Positions 14,113 through 14,138 of a stretch of DNA of 14,138 bases are shown here, in pieces (position 1 is the first letter of the stretch; each line of letters starts with the position of its first letter). The DNA comes from CAIXZV01 sp037446495 (lineage in GTDB: Bacteria; Chloroflexota; Limnocylindria; Limnocylindrales; CSP1-4). Made by a program: the position numbers and the translations under genes. The stretch is taken from contig JBBIIL010000074.1 of NCBI GenBank assembly GCA_037446495.1, forward strand, positions 1-14,138, written 5' to 3'. Under the pieces are notes generated by a model. The model saw only the letters and a program-made list of their open reading frames with translations, was not told the origin of the DNA and did not search any database.

Positions 14113-14138
14113 ACGCCCACGACGATCGGCGCGCCGGG
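14082..14138 (-). CDS. 3' end of an unidentified minus-strand gene (partial)
   Basis: Reading leftward from the right edge, the frame gives PGAPIVVGVYPMRPVPRG and a TGA at 14084-14082. The composition looks like a protein tail and third positions are nearly all G or C. Only 18 residues are visible, so no family can be named. It would be convergent with the HPr-like frame. Confidence 0.35.
   Translation of the reverse strand, partial: PGAPIVVGVYPMRPVPRG

Noticed and set aside
1..14138. CRISPR arrays, tRNA or rRNA genes, toxin-antitoxin or phage-defence genes
   Set aside because: No spaced direct repeats, no tRNA-like cloverleaf or rRNA stretches, and no defence-type proteins recognised. The only tandem repeat is the coding 24-bp one.

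Overview
The window is very GC-rich, with strongly G/C-biased third codon positions and tightly packed genes. This pattern, a Gly-Cys lipobox followed by a long Ala/Ser/Thr/Pro linker in the solute-binding protein, and the mix of families suggest a high-GC bacterium without an outer membrane. A Chloroflexota lineage is my first guess and Actinomycetota the alternative. There is no rRNA gene or other taxonomic marker, so this is inference.

Layout. (1) 2-130: the 3' end of an unidentified plus-strand gene. (2) 127-2008, minus strand: a two-gene unit of a GntR/UTRA repressor followed by a BadF/NAGK-type sugar kinase. (3) 2009-2155: a divergent promoter region containing an AT-rich island. (4) 2156-11694, plus strand: one long cluster of eight genes. 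These are a GH4 6-phospho-glycosidase-like enzyme, a complete family-5 (Opp/Dpp-type) ABC importer (lipoprotein, two permeases, two ATPases), a PfkB sugar kinase and a second, divergent GH4 enzyme. (5) 11694-12921: an intact IS630-family element with 12-bp perfect terminal inverted repeats and a TA target duplication. It sits exactly in the stop codon of the second GH4 gene and recreates that stop. (6) 12959-13672, minus strand: a HAD sugar-phosphate phosphatase. (7) 13673-14138: a short non-coding stretch, a small ORF resembling a degenerate HPr, and the 3' end of a minus-strand gene.

How the genes probably work together. The cluster looks like a catabolic and uptake system for a beta-linked disaccharide or amino-sugar disaccharide (cellobiose- or chitobiose-like). 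The importer brings in the unmodified sugar. A cytoplasmic kinase, most likely the BadF-family one, adds phosphate. The NAD/metal-dependent GH4 enzymes cleave the phosphorylated sugar, and the PfkB kinase and HAD phosphatase handle monosaccharide products or sugar-phosphate overflow. The UTRA-domain repressor would sense a phosphosugar and control the divergent promoters. The unusual point is that GH4 6-phospho-glycosidases are classically fed by PTS permeases, while here they sit with an ABC importer and kinases. Substrate identity cannot be read from the sequence.
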